A DNA stretch of 64,000 bases from Bathynomus jamesi. Taxonomy: Eukaryota; Arthropoda; Malacostraca; Isopoda; Cirolanidae. The translations under genes and the position numbers were made by a program. Location of the stretch: positions 354,501 through 418,500 of the forward strand of contig JAJOZX010002574.1 in the NCBI GenBank assembly GCA_023014485.1, in the 5' to 3' direction. Of this stretch, positions 33,607 to 44,910 are shown in pieces (position 1 is the first letter of the stretch; each line of letters begins with the position of its first letter). Below the pieces are notes generated by a model that had not been told where the DNA came from, ran no database searches, and saw nothing but the letters and a program-made list of their open reading frames with translations.

Positions 33607-34285
33607 TATGGAAAACTGATGAGTGGGTAGTTGGGAGGTAACGAAAATGGTTCACTGAGTAGGTAGGTAGTTAATCTAACAATCATTAAATTCCTTTTAT
33701 GTAAATAACTGGGTGGAAGAAACCAATTGGTTGCTCACCAGAGTTATTCTCCACACTAGTATTTATATACTGTGTGGGAGGAGCGTGCTCGGTAATGGAG
33801 ATACATTACCGCTAAACCAACCGAGGAATAAACCAAGACAACGCTGGTACAAGAAGCCCCGCGAAGAGGAGAACAAAGAGAGAACGAAAACGAAGAACGG
33901 GGCGAGAGGACGTACCAGCAAAGTACGCTCTCGAATGAGACAACCGGAGAAGGGAGAGACTGTAATAACTAAAAGTAAGTGACTAATATGAGTTTTTACA
34001 CCAAACAGTTAAGAACATTAAATTAAGCTGGGTCAGACAAGTTAGGCCTACATTGTGACCTAAGACCCAGCATCAACTCATAGCTTAACAAAGGTGAAGG
34101 TAGATTGCCCTAACCTAATCTTGTGAGGAATCCTACTGTGGACCTCAATTTATCTGCCCGCTCTGGACCATTTCCGGAATCTCTAGGCTGACCCCTCTAG
34201 GCTAGACTTGATCTACTCTATAGTTAGACTGGAGATATAAGGGGTGGGTTAATTGTGGACCAATTCATACAGAGCATTTTTCGCA
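33607..34285 (+). repeat. Solo BEL/Pao LTR (679 bp)
   Basis: Same start (tatggaaaac), end (ttttcgca) and length as the LTRs at 970 and 6234, flanked by the 5-bp duplication accct (33602-33606 and 34286-34290). It differs from them at a dozen or so positions, so it is older. A solo LTR forms when the two LTRs of a full element recombine. Confidence 0.95.
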
Positions 34286-34391
34286 ACCCTTATAGAAAGA
34301 GATCTTTAATTAGCTTGATAACTATTTATATTAAGTTTAAAGTTTTATTAGGCATATTTATAAATGAGTAATTAAAATAAAGTAAACTAAG

Positions 34392-34990
34392 ATGTTCATC
34401 GTTTAATGTTCAAACTTAATTATAGGAAGGTTATGCTTAAGGAACATTAATTTTTCTGCCTTTTCTGCTGCCAGTCTGTTTCTCTTTTCATCATATATTA
34501 ATCCAGCACTGCTAAATAATCTCTCGCTTGGTACGTTTGTTAGGACAGGCTAAATGTTTCCTTGCAAGTTTACTCAAGTATGGATAGATATTCTGCGTAT
34601 TTTTCCACCAACTAATAGGATTGTCACATGCAGCCAGGCGTTTTTCTTGGTGATAGCTCTCGATCATTTTCACTACATCTTTTGACATCGCGTAGGTCTC
34701 GTCATTGCTGCTTGACTCAAGAAACTGAAACAGATTCTGTGATAGATTTGCTTGTTGAAGGTGTTGGTTCTGTCACTGAAACTTTTATTCTTTTGGTGGG
34801 TGGCGAAGCGACAGATTCAAGAGATTGAAGCTCTTCAACTGCTTTGCCAAGTGATGATTTAACTCGTTCTAATGTACTAGGTGAAAATAACTTAGCTTTG
34901 TAACGTGGATCTAAGTAGGTTGCAAGAGAGTAACTTCATACAAGAACAGCCTCTCGTCTTGTCGCTTGCATCACTTTTGCGCACAATGAA
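34392..34990 (-). pseudogene. hAT transposase C-terminal half
   Basis: The minus strand reads LLATYLDPRYKAKLFS near 34925, RLAACDNPISWW near 34640 and VPSERLFSSAGLIYDEKRNR near 34530. These are the hallmark hAT C-terminal dimerisation (hATC) blocks. A one-base shift separates KHLACP from NVPSERLF near 34545, and more shifts lie upstream. The N-terminal catalytic part is missing, probably lost before the LTR insertion. Confidence 0.85.
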
Positions 34991-35157
34991 CTAGTTCTAT
35001 TAATATAGTAGAATTTGATAATTTCCGCTTATTAATGACGTTTTATCTCAACGGTCCACATCCGCACGACATCCGCAGTCCAAAGTGCGGATGCGGATGC
35101 GAGAAAATGTGCGGTTGTTCCGCGGATGCGGATGTGACCTACATCACTAGTGATAAT

Positions 35158-35480
35158 ATACCCTCTTGCCTAACACCACTAGTTACCCTAAAACCGAGTG
35201 ATACAGTGTTCTTCCATCTTACAAACATGGTCTGTTCTGTATACTAGATTACAGGTATCCTAAGTATATATTTAGGTACCCCTTGACATAAGAGTTTCTT
35301 GAAAAGTTTGTGATGGTTACTCTAGCAAATGCTTTTGATGCATCCAAAAAACAGAGATATACATTGCTACTTGACATCTTGTACTTTAGGACGGCTTCCT
35401 TTAGAATATAAATACACATGTCAGTATCATGATTCACTGTAAAGCCAAAATGATTGTCATAAGTCTGCAAGTAGCTCCTT
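35158..35480 (-). pseudogene. LINE reverse transcriptase fragment, upstream part
   Basis: The minus strand reads FGFTVNHDTDMCIYILKEAV, then VYLCFLDASKAFARV (motif A, with A for the usual D after F), and near 35175 VRQEGILSPY, which continues across the hAT insertion point into 33179. The hAT inserted within the gggtatattatcaccc codons. Confidence 0.8.
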
Positions 35481-35802
35481 AGTTAGTTTTAAGAAAAATA
35501 TGGACGCTTTCATGAATGAGAGAGTTTGTACAGTCGGCCCTGCTATAATGCGCGGGATGCGTACTGGAAAAACAGCGCGTAATGCAATCGCGCGCTGTGA
35601 CAAGCTTGTTTTTAAATAGGAATAATGTTGTAAGTCAGGGATGCGTTTTTTTCAAAATTATTTTTTCATTAAAATTCAATTTATCAATTGTTCTAGAGAA
35701 TATTCATTATTATTGATTGGTGTCTTCATGTTGATGCCTTTATTTTTCATGTATGTGTTTATGTTTTGTTTGTATGTTTCAGAGTTCCATCATTGTTTAG
35801 CG

Positions 35803-36526
35803 CAGGGGTTCTTAACCTTTTTTCTTAAGTGAGCAAATTTTTGGCACTCAATTACAGAGTGAGCAACATATATAAAAAAAAAGCCTTTAACTTAAACTTA
35901 AAGTTTAAATTAGATAAATATTTAACTATTTAAATATTTCTTTAAACGCATGCAAACTTCATAATGCTTAATTAAAATTTTTAGGTATATTGAAAAACAT
36001 CAATAAGTTCTAATTCTGCAGCTGCTATTTCCTCTTGTTTGAAAATTTGTGTCAGATCATCAATCTCGAAATTTATGTAGTTTGTCAATAATTGAAAGTT
36101 TGGTAGATGCTCTTTTAAGTGTTTGAACCTCTCTTCGAACTCGTCACTAATGTTTTCGAGTGCTTTTACTACGAATGATGGACAGTTGCTAGCAGTTTCA
36201 GCCAAACATTTTTTAAGTTCAGGAAAATGATTACGATTCTCCTTAGAAACTTGGCTCTGAAAAAGTTGGGTTTTTTTAATCTCGTAATTTCCTCATATAA
36301 GGCAACAACAAAATTATTTTTTCCTCGCAACCTCAGATTTAAGTCGTTTAAATGGCTAAAAATGTCGACCATGAATGAAAATGTTATCTTGAAGTCAGCA
36401 GTAAAAATTTCAGGAAAAATATTATCCTTTTTGCTTTGCATTAGAAAAGCAGGCTTTGTTCGTGAGCAACATTTGCCCATTTGAAGAGCAACATGTTGCT
36501 CGCGAGTGACAGGTTAAGAACCCCTG
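35803..36526 (-). mobile_element. hAT element with transposase remnant (724 bp)
   Basis: Perfect 15-bp inverted ends, caggggttcttaacc and ggttaagaacccctg. The sequence tttagcg occurs on both sides (35796-35802 and 36530-36536), three bases off the right end, so the duplication is not exact. The minus strand encodes two overlapping pieces of a hAT transposase (36480-36169 and 36205-35981; KITFSFMVDIFSHLNDLNLRL, then ASNCPSFVVKALE), shifted relative to each other near 36190. This resembles the ZBED5/SCAND3-like group of hAT transposases. Confidence 0.82.
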
Positions 36527-36699
36527 GACTTTAGCGTTATGGATATTGGTCAATAAACGTAATAACAAAAAGTGGAATCTAATTTATGTTCAAACGCTTT
36601 TACCAACATATATTAGTGCGTAATGTATGAAGAAACAAATATTACAGTAAAAAATTCTATTTAAGAAAGTTACAAAAGAAAATATACTACCAAGTACAG

Positions 36700-37139
36700 C
36701 AGGGACTTTTTTAACATATATACTAGTGGCCCACTTGCCCTTGTATTTGGCCCACTAGTCACATTCTATTGGCCCACTAGTCAATTTTAAGCTTTGGGGT
36801 AAAAATATTGATTCTAACAAGGTCTCCCATACACTTGAGAAGAAAATGGGAGCGATCAGCTGAGTGACTGACTGTGGCGGTTAGAGGTATTGTTTATGTG
36901 CGTTTAGAGGAACTGGAGGTAACGTTTTCCCTTTTTTCGATGTTTAGTGTTGTTTTCACTTTACTGTTACTGCTTATATAGATAGTGACTACCTGTGGAT
37001 TCGAAGATAAGGTAGTGATTAGTATTTTATTCAGTGATTACTGATTAGTATTTTATTAGTATATTAGTATTAGTACTTGGTGTCTGCCCTTTTTTTTTTA
37101 AAGTGGCCCACTAGTAAAAATTCCTGATAAAAGTCCCTG
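36700..37139. mobile_element. hAT MITE (440 bp)
   Basis: Starts cagggactttt and ends aaaagtccctg. Both ends contain actagtgggcca motifs. The 8-bp flanks aagtacag and aagtacac (36692-36699 and 37140-37147) match at seven of eight positions. No coding. Confidence 0.8.
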
Positions 37140-37146
37140 AAGTACA

Positions 37147-37428
37147 CTACAGTAAAAATACAGCCAAGTACAGTAAATACATGTTACACCTCACTTGAAG
37201 TTGACTGCCGTGCTTTCTCAGCATTTTCTTTGTCAGGGACTTCTGGGTTACTAACGTCAAATTTCTTCTTAAAAAGGCATCGAGTGTTAACTGCCGTGCA
37301 CGATTTTCTTTTTCGCGATGAATTTCTTTATAGCCTGCTTGAAGTTCATCCAATTTTCTGTTAAATGTGCTGCTCCTTTCCATGTTTGGATCAATGTCGG
37401 AAAAAATCTTTGATATGTGATCAGCCAA
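37147..37428 (-). pseudogene. pogo-type transposase C-terminal fragment
   Basis: The minus strand reads IDPNMERSSTFNRKLDELQA and RARQLTLDAFLRR. A short TLDAF(L/F) box near the C-terminus is common in pogo/Tigger/jerky-type proteins. The DNA-binding and DDE regions are missing, so this is a deletion derivative consistent with the surrounding pogo-style ends. Confidence 0.5.
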
Positions 37429-37984
37429 AAGGTAAATGCTTCCGACAAATTTTTTGTTGTTAGCGCTTTCAGTTGCCCGAAATAGATGTAAAATTAAAAT
37501 CTCGGCGAGCGAAGGTTTTGATTATCCATTGAACGTTATCTGGTAGTTTTCATAGTGTTGCGTTTACATTTCTCATATTGTTCCGTGCGAAATAGATATA
37601 CTAAAATCAAACTCTCGGTGAGCGAAGGTTTTGAACGTTAGACTGCATGTTTAATCTGACAGTACTTAGCTAACTATAAGCCAACGAATGTTTTTGCAGT
37701 CTTGATATTTAGATTTTTTTTTTTTTTTTGCGCGTAATTTCAAATTTTTCGTGTAACAACATTTTTATGGTCTTAAAATACTTAGCGCGTAAATACAAAT
37801 CCGCGTTGTAATAGTACGCGTTGTAGCAGGGCCGACTGTAGATTGTAAATAGTGTATATTCTTAGCGTAAATTATGTAGGCTACTTTGGTAGCTCTGTAA
37901 ATAGTTTCATGTTACTTAACTGACTTGAGAATGACATTTTGCACAATTTTATTTTAAAATATAGCTCATGACTTGGATAACCTC

Positions 37985-38090
37985 GATGCACAAAAAACAA
38001 ACAAACAAACAAACAAAACATCTTTATTGCGGATCATTCACAATTCATAGCCACTTAACCTAACATACAAGTACAATCTTACGTATTATA
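37985..38090 (-). mobile_element. LINE 3' end fragment with (TTTG)n tail
   Basis: On the minus strand it reads gtatgttaggttaagtggct and ends ccgcaataaagatgttttgt followed by four TTTG units. It continues after the Tc1 at 39487-39545. It is the same family as 31147-32430, and the Tc1 is inserted in it. Confidence 0.75.
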
Positions 38091-39486
38091 CAGTGCCCGC
38101 GAAAAGTATCCGATCACTCAAGAAAATACAATATTTTCCCTTGATATTCAGAGACACGTAATTCACTTTCTATTTGTTCTAGCGACATCTGGTAACTTTG
38201 AGGTTGCTCGCTGATATGAGAGCTATCCAACGCATTCTCAAATTAGTGTTCTGGTAGCCTTCGTTGCGGGTGGCTGTGTCTCAAATTTGTCAGATTTCAC
38301 TGTTTGTGTAAATTTCTTGATATTTTTTTTTTTTTTTACAGAAAGTGGTGTAAATAAAATTTATATATAATGTGTGCTAAAAAACAACTTAAGAGTGATT
38401 GTCGAGGTGCTATTGTTGCTTTGCATGCATGTGGGAAATCACAGAGACAGATAGCTAAGGAATTAAACATATCCCAAAGTACCGTTAATTTATGGGTTTC
38501 ACGGGCTAAGAACAATGGTGGCCTAACCACGCCAGTCCCTAAAAAACGATCTGGCAGACCGAGAAAAACAAATTCGCGAACAGACAAACTTATGAAACGT
38601 TTAGTATTGAAAAACCCAACAATAACTGCGAAAGAAATAAAATTTAATATGAATAATTTGTTATCTGGTGTTTCTGAACGAACTATCCAGGAGCGGCTCC
38701 AAAAAGAACTCGGATTACCATCTCGCCATGCTGCTAAGAAACCGTTCATTAATGAAAAAATGCGTAAAAAAACGTGTCGCATTTTGTAAAAAATACATTC
38801 ATTGGACTGTTGATGACTGGAAGAAAGTTTTATTTAGCGATGAGTCGACATTTTTGACATTCAGAAGTTGTCCAAAAAAGGTTCGCCGGCCTATTGGCTC
38901 AAATAGGATGGACCCTAAATACACCCTAAAGACAATGAAACACCCTCCAAGTGTGATGGTTTGGGGTTGTTTCGGTTACTATGGGCGTGGAAACTTATAT
39001 TTCTTCCGAAGAACACAACTATGAATGGTGCACGGTATTTAGCAATGCTACAGGATAAACTTCCAATGGCAATGGCAATCCAAAGGACAAAAACATACAT
39101 GCATGATGGTGCACCATGTCACAGGGCCAAAATAGTGACAAAATGGATTACTGACAATAAATTTGATATTTTGGATTGGCCTGGTAATAGTCCAGATCTC
39201 AATCCGATAGAAAATCTGTGGCTAATAATAAAAAATAAGGTTGAATGCCACGACACTGGCTCAGTCGAAAAATTACAAGAGGCCATCAAAAAGGTATGGT
39301 GCAAGGAAATATCAGTGGAAGTTTGTCAAAACTTGATTAAATCCATGCCAAAACGTCTAGAACAAGTCATCCAAACCAAAGGACAGATGACAAAATACTA
39401 ATATAAGGTTAGTATACATTTAAACATTGTTTTTTATGTAAAAAATACAAATTTCAAGGGTGATCGGATACTTTTCGCGGGCACTG
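38091..39486 (+). mobile_element. Tc1 transposon copy 1 (1396 bp)
   Basis: Ends cagtgcccgcgaaaagtatc and complement, with TA on both sides (38089-38090 and 39487-39488). It is nearly identical to the inverted copy at 56708-58100. Confidence 0.95.
38370..39401 (+). pseudogene. Tc1-type DD34E transposase, two frameshifts
   Basis: ATG at 38370 (MCAKKQLKSDCRG). A paired-like helix-turn-helix (SQRQIAKELNISQSTVNLW) is followed by the GRPRKT linker. The catalytic residues are D in FSDEST, D in MHDGAPCH and E in LNPIENLW, with 34-residue spacing of the Tc1 class. Frame breaks: seven A at 38766-38772 where copy 2 has six, and three T at 39000-39002 where copy 2 has four. The protein would cut and paste the element at TA targets. 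Each break is absent in the other copy. Confidence 0.92.
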
Positions 39487-39827
39487 TACACTGAACTTAA
39501 TACAAAAATAAGGCCAACATAGCCACTTAACCTAGCATACTGGCATACTGTTTGATTAATTAATTAATTATCTGACAATTTTATGTATATTGTTATTACA
39601 CGAGGCATCATCAACTGAAAAAGTTCATTTGTATACGTAGGAGAAAATAATTGTAGCTTAATGAAAAAATCAGGGAAATTATGAAAATAAAAGAGCTTAA
39701 TAAAAATGCTGATGAATTATGGGAAGCTGAGTTCGGATATGTTTTTGTAGAAACTATATTTTAAATTATTAATTATATAATTATACAACAAATAAAACAT
39801 CTTTGTTGCGGATCATTCACAATGAGA

Positions 39828-39920
39828 CAGTGTAGAAAGTCTGGTGCTGCGTGCTCTCCTTAAAGGAGGAGGCATGCAGTTAGAGAGTTTAGAAGAGCAG
39901 TGTCCGTTATAAAAAGTAGA
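39828..39920 (-). mobile_element. LINE fragment, family of 9870-10230 and 43420-44910
   Basis: Shares taaaggaggaggcatgcagt and gaagagcagtgtccgttata with 10035-10090. It sits directly beside the short LINE tail fragment at 39785-39822. Confidence 0.7.
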
Positions 39921-39989
39921 GATAGGGCTTATAGGCTACATAAGTGCGATAAAGACAATTTGTGGTTATGAAACAACTACATATTTCTA

Positions 39990-41770
39990 AGGCGTGAAGC
40001 GAAAAGTGTAATAAAAAGTCCAAGCGCGAATTTGAAATCTCCATAGCTCGTGACGGCAAAGAAAACCCCAAGCGATTCTTTCAATACGTTAACAATAGGA
40101 ATCCAGTAAAAAGTATCTTAGGGCCGTTGAAAATTTTTAACGGAGAGCTAGTTCCTGAAAACAAGCAAATGGCTACCTTGCGAAACGAATTTTTTACGTC
40201 AGTTTTTACTATAGAAGATGTAACGAATATCCCTAAGGTCATAGACATAATACCTTTTGATAATGGTAATACTTTGGATAATATTGTGGTTAGTGAAAGG
40301 GAGGTAATGCGCTATATTGATAAAATGAAAATGCGTAAATCAGTAAATCACCGGGGCCGGATTCCATATATCCCATACAAAAAAAGAATTAAAAGGAAGC
40401 ATTGTTGTGCCGCTAACAAAGATTTTTAATGCGTCTATTTCTGAAGGGTGCGTATCAGATAATTTCAAGTTAGCAAATGTAACACCTATCTTTAAAAGAC
40501 GATAAAGGTGCGGCGGGAGATTATAGGCCAATCAGTTTAACGTCTGTTGTAGGTAAGCTACTGGAATCAGTAATTAGGGATCTATAGTCGAACACTTAGA
40601 ATTGCATAACTTGGTTAGAAATACAGAGCACAGTTTTAGGCGAAACAATCTTGCTTAACTAATCTTTTAGAATTTTTTCAAAGCGCGGTTGAAGTTTACG
40701 ATAGTCATCGGGCGGTTGATGTAGTGTATTTAGATTTTCAAAAAGCGTTTGACACCGTACCGCACAAGAGACTTATTGAAAAAACTAAGGCTCATGGAAT
40801 CAGGGGTGTAGTAATAAATTGGATAGAAGAGTGGTTCCGAGGTAGGAAACAGAGGGTGGTCGTTGATGGAGCGGAGTCGTCTTGAGCTAATGCAGCGAGC
40901 GATGTTCCTCAGGGTTCTGTATTGGGTCCCATGCTTTTTCTTATATATATTAACGATTTAGATGTCGGCCTAGTCAGTACAGTCTCAAAGTTTGGGGACG
41001 ACATGAAGTTGGGTGGTAAGGCGATTAATGACGAAGATAGAGGTAAAATCCAGGAAGATCTGAATAAAATCGTTGATTGGTCAGTCACATGGCAAATGAG
41101 CTTTAACGTCGATAAGTGCAAAATTTTACATATAGGTTCGCGTAACGGTAATTTTGCATACAGTATGTCAGGGAAGGAGTTAGCAAGTGTAGAGCAGGAA
41201 AAAGATTTAGGAGTTATAGTCACGAGTGATTTAAAAGTGGCGAAACAAAGTACAGCAGCGGTCAATAAAGCGAACAAAGTGTTCGGTTTTATAGCTCGGA
41301 ATTTTGAGTACAAATCGCGCGATATTATTGTTCCTCTTTATAAATCATTAATTAGACCCCATTTGGAGTACGCGATCCAATTTTGGAATGCGCATATGCG
41401 CAAAGATAGATAAAATCGAAAGAGTTCAAAGACGAGCAACTAAGATGATTCCGTCGATTAGGTCGAAGTCGTACGAGGAAATGCTTAAGGAATTAAAATT
41501 GACTACACTCGAGACTAGGAGGCTAAGGGGTGATCTAATCCAGGTTTTTAAAATTATGAATGGGTTCGATAACGTAGATAGAGATAGCTTTTCGAAATAT
41601 CTCAATATAATAGGACTAGAAATAATGGGTGTAATTTGACAAGTAGAAGGTTCGAGACAGCAGTTGCCAAAAACGTTTTTACGCATAGAATAGTAAATAG
41701 CTGGAATAGTTCGCCGGTAGAAGTAATTAGTAGCACGTCTATAAACATGTTAAAAATCGATTAGACGCAT
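39990..41770 (+). pseudogene. CR1/L2-like LINE, reverse transcriptase, decayed
   Basis: Pieces in order: KENPKRFFQYVN near 40060, the frame 40127-40429 (NEFFTSVFTIED, EVMRYIDKMKM), GDYRPISLTSVVGKLLES near 40530, DFQKAFDTVPHKRLIEK (motif A) near 40740, [20 protein letters not shown] at 40905, SKFGDDMKLGG in place of FADD near 40990, and the C-terminal LIRPHLEYAIQFW, VQRRATKMI and RRLRGDLIQVFKIM to about 41640. Stops and shifts occur near 40429, 40590, 40700 and 41400. The FGDD change would disable catalysis. A minus-strand fragment of the same family is at 62020-62368. Confidence 0.85.
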
Positions 41771-42384
41771 ATGCTTTACAGATCTACAGAAACTAAGGCT
41801 AATAAAGACCTAAGATCCACTCTAAGGTTAGCCCGAGAGAAAGAAGAAAGTAAGGGGTTAAAAGAAAAGAATAAGGGGTTAAGTAAGTAGCAAACCTATC
41901 ACTCGTGGGTTAAAATTCATTCAGAAAGAGAAAAGAAAGACACGATCATCATCCGCCGGCGACTGCTGACAAGTCGGAAAATAGTCGAAGTGGATACTTC
42001 CAGCTGTTGCAGACCGGTCCTCCACTCCAGAGGGAGGTAGAGGATGCAGCCCACTCTGCCGAAAAGGGGTGAAAGATGAAAAGAAGTAAAAGAAGAACGC
42101 ATTACAAACCATACAACACATTCTTAACTCAGACACTATCATACCATGCGAACTACAGACATGCAATGAAGAGAGTGACATACATGCAAATAAGGAGAGA
42201 GAAAAAAAAGTATAAAGAATAACAAAAAGTGGGTTAGTTTACGCTACAAGCTACATCTAAGTTCGTGTTAGTCTAATTTTTTTTTTTTTTTTGCTGGCAT
42301 ATCACAAGCTGGCATTAGTCGTCAACAGACTCATCCCCGATCACCACCCCCAGAGCTCCTGTTACTAATTGTTTTATTATTATA
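41771..42384. other. LINE 3' flank and unassigned spacer
   Basis: The downstream sequence contains ggggttaaaagaaaagaataaggggttaag repeats, a less AT-rich patch around 41940-42070 and a T run at 42281-42292. No domain was recognised. Confidence 0.35.
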
Positions 42385-43320
42385 TTAAACAACGCTAATA
42401 TTTTTAAAATGCCTATCTAAACGGTTCTTAAACACATTAACGCTGGTAGAGTTCACGACTGACGTGGGAAGATTATTCCATTTATCAATTACTTTAAACG
42501 TAAAGAAGTTTTTATCGATATTAGTAATGAAACGTCTGCCACGCAACTTAAATCCGTTATTACGAGTATTGTTAATATCGAAAGTGAACAGTTTATCAAA
42601 ATTTACGTTATCGATTTTATTAACGATTTTGAAAACTTCAATAAGCTCCCCCCTTAATCTCCTAGTTTCGAATGAATGCAAGTCTAACTCTTTTATCCTA
42701 TCTTCATAAGGCTTGTGCGCAATGACGGAATTAGTTTCGTGGCGCGACGCTGAACCCTTTCTAACCTATTAATATTCTCACGCAAATATGGGCACCAAAA
42801 CTGAACGGCATATTCTAAATGAGGCCTGACTAGGGACTTGTAAAGGGGCAATATAATATTCTTCGATTTAAATTCGAAATTACGCGCTATGAAGTCTAAC
42901 ATCCTATTAGCTTTTGCGCAAGACTCCAGGCACTGGTTCCTAACTTTTAAATCCTTAGATATGCGTACGCCTAAATCTACTTCCTCGTCAACGCTCGCTA
43001 ACTGTCTATCATCCATCGTGTACGTGTAATTATTGTTACGAGAACCTATATGCCAAATTTTACATTGGTCTACGTTAAATTGCATCTGCCACTTATCCGT
43101 CCACTCCATAATCCTATTTACATCGTCTTGGAGCCTATTTCTATCGTCCTCGTTAACAACCTTATCGCCTATTTTAGTATCGTCCGCGAATTTTGACACG
43201 TTACTAGTCAATCCTACATCTATGTCGTTAATGTAAATTACAAATAGCAATGGGCCTAACACTGAACCCTGTGGGACACCGCTACCTACATCCAACCCCC
43301 CGATTCACTACCATTAACAA
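42385..43320 (-). pseudogene. CR1/L2-like LINE, second subfamily, reverse transcriptase C-terminal half
   Basis: Minus-strand frame 43295-42693: [32 protein letters not shown] (intact FADD), WQMQFNVDQCKI, VDEEVDLGV, LVRPHLEYAVQFWCPYLR and VQRRATKLIPSL. A shift near 42695 leads to frame 42681-42385: SFETRRLRGELIEVFKIVN, FTFKVIDKWNNLP, and the terminal FKNRLDRHF. Only one clear break, so it is younger than the copy at 39990. The region upstream of 43320 is truncated. Confidence 0.87.
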
Positions 43321-43382
43321 CGACCCTCTGTCTCCTAGCACCCAATGTTGATAGATTGTGGTATAATTTAAGGCAGTAAAAT

Positions 43383-43445
43383 TAAGGCCTTGTGGTTCAG
43401 AACCCACGTAAAATTGTAGGTCCTCTCCGCCACCACGGAGGACAT
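43383..43445. repeat. Small SINE-like fragment
   Basis: Contains aaattgtaggtcctctc, inverted relative to gagaggggacctacaattt in the SINE at 22180-22346. Too short to define. Confidence 0.35.
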
Positions 43446-44910
43446 GCATAGTACACAATTATGAACACAGTTAGGTAGACCAGCCATGAGTGGATCCTAA
43501 GGTCGTTGTTGGTCTGAAACATTATAATGGCGATAGTAAAGAGAGAGTGAGGCAACAATTGCGGCAGAGAGAGAGAGGGATTGAAGCCAGTCAGTAAGAG
43601 GTGGGGAATTGATGAGACGAAAGCCTTTGATTCCACCCGGTCAAGTACGGCTGTGTAGGTTGAGCCACCCCATACATGAAAGGCATACTCCATACAGGGG
43701 CGGACAAGACCCCTGCACAGAGAGAGCAACTGAGCAGGGGTGGTGCGGAGGCGGTACAGGCTGACCATACAGCACACCTAACCTCTTAGAAGCTGTTTTG
43801 GAGAGTACAGTATATGTGACCTTTCCAGGAAAGATCACAGGAAAAGGAAACGCCAAGAATGTTAAGAGAAGAGGAAGGATTGAGTTGTGTGTTGTTGAAG
43901 GTGAGGGGATATTCGTGTGAAAGATTGTGACGAGTAGACAGATGGAGGAACTGAGTTTTTGAGGCATTGAAAGCCACAAGGTTTTTTCTCTGTCCCAGTC
44001 TGAGATGGCAGAAAGATCAGAGGTCAAGTGTACCATAGCCGTTCTACGCGAATCATGGAGTGACTGTTAAGAGGGACGCTTTGGGAAGCGGGTGGGGAAA
44101 TGAGTGGAATCATCGGCATAGGAGTGAATAGGACAGGAAGTGCGACTTAAAAGATCATTGATAAATAAAAGAAAAAAAGTGGGTGACAGGACAGAACCCT
44201 GAGGAACACCACTATTAATAGCTTTAAGAGAAGAACAGTGGCCATCTACAACCGCAGTTATAGATCGGCCACAAAGGAAATTAGAGAGGAAGAGACAGAC
44301 AGAAGGATAGAAATCGAAGGAGGGCAGTTTCAAAATTAAAGATTTGTGCCGGACTCTATCAAAAGCTTTTTGATATGTCTAGCGCAGTGGTTCTCAACCT
44401 GTTTTGTATGGTTACAGAAAACCAATTCTAACCCAATCATTAGATATTTTTTTGTAACTTCTGGATTATCACTATTATTTTTTATAATTTCTGGATCGCG
44501 TGTCATTACCCGACAAAATAATTGTCATTACCCAAGATGAGTAACTTACCCACCGGTTGGAAACCAATGACTAGCGCAATAGCAAAAGTTTCACCGAAAT
44601 CCCGAAAGGAGGGTGACCAAGAGTCAGAGAATACGCAAGATCGACAGTATAGCGTCCCTTGCGGAACCCATATTGACGATCTGAAAGATGATTGTGAGAA
44701 GAGGTATTTAAAAATCTTCCTATTAAGGATAGATTCAAAAACTTCAGAAAGGCAAGAAATCAAAGCAATTGGACGATAGTTGGAGGGTTGAGAGCGGTCA
44801 CCCTTCTTTGAGACAGGCTGAATGAAAGCGAACTTCCAACAGGAAGGAAAAGTACCAGATGAAAGGCAAAATCGAAAGAATTTGCCCTGACCACACAGGG
44901 GACCGCCGGT
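43446..44910 (-). pseudogene. Non-LTR retrotransposon (I/Jockey/R1-type), reverse transcriptase, interrupted
   Basis: Minus-strand pieces: FCLSSGTFPSCWKFAFIQPV and SNYRPIALISCLSEVFESIL (44860-44700), [20 protein letters not shown] (about 44215), HSYADDSTHF (YADD, about 44115), FNASKTQFLHLS (43970) and the C-terminal RLRTTPAQLLSLCRGLVRPC and DRVESKAF (to about 43450). Shifts occur between most pieces. A hAT MITE interrupts it at 44387-44570. Fragments of the family are also at 9870-10230 and 39828-39920. Confidence 0.83.
44387..44570. mobile_element. hAT MITE (about 184 bp) inside a LINE
   Basis: The 8-bp ctagcgca occurs at 44379-44386 and 44571-44578, as a hAT duplication would. The ends gtggttctcaacc and ggttggaaaccaatg are imperfect inverted copies of a cagtggttctcaacc-type end. 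The LINE reading resumes exactly after it. Confidence 0.82.

Larger units (their letters stand above)
33188..35149 (-). mobile_element. hAT transposon (1962 bp) inserted in a LINE and holding a solo LTR
   Basis: Starts tagtgatgtagcggatgt and ends with the complement (acctacatcacta), flanked by the exact 8-bp duplication gtgataat (33180-33187 and 35150-35157). Both ends carry arrays of gcggatgcggatg. Inside are a solo BEL LTR (33607-34285) and the C-terminal part of a hAT transposase on the minus strand. Confidence 0.93.
35531..37838 (-). mobile_element. pogo/Tigger-like transposon with two hAT insertions
   Basis: Ends cagtcggccctgctataatg and the complement cgttgtagcagggccgactg, flanked by TA (35529-35530 and 37839-37840). 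It holds a hAT copy at 35803-36526 and a hAT MITE at 36700-37139. Without them about 1.14 kb remain, including a pogo transposase C-terminus on the minus strand. A 60-bp direct duplication (about 37476-37535 and 37585-37645, sharing gagcgaaggttttga) lies near the right end. Confidence 0.85.
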
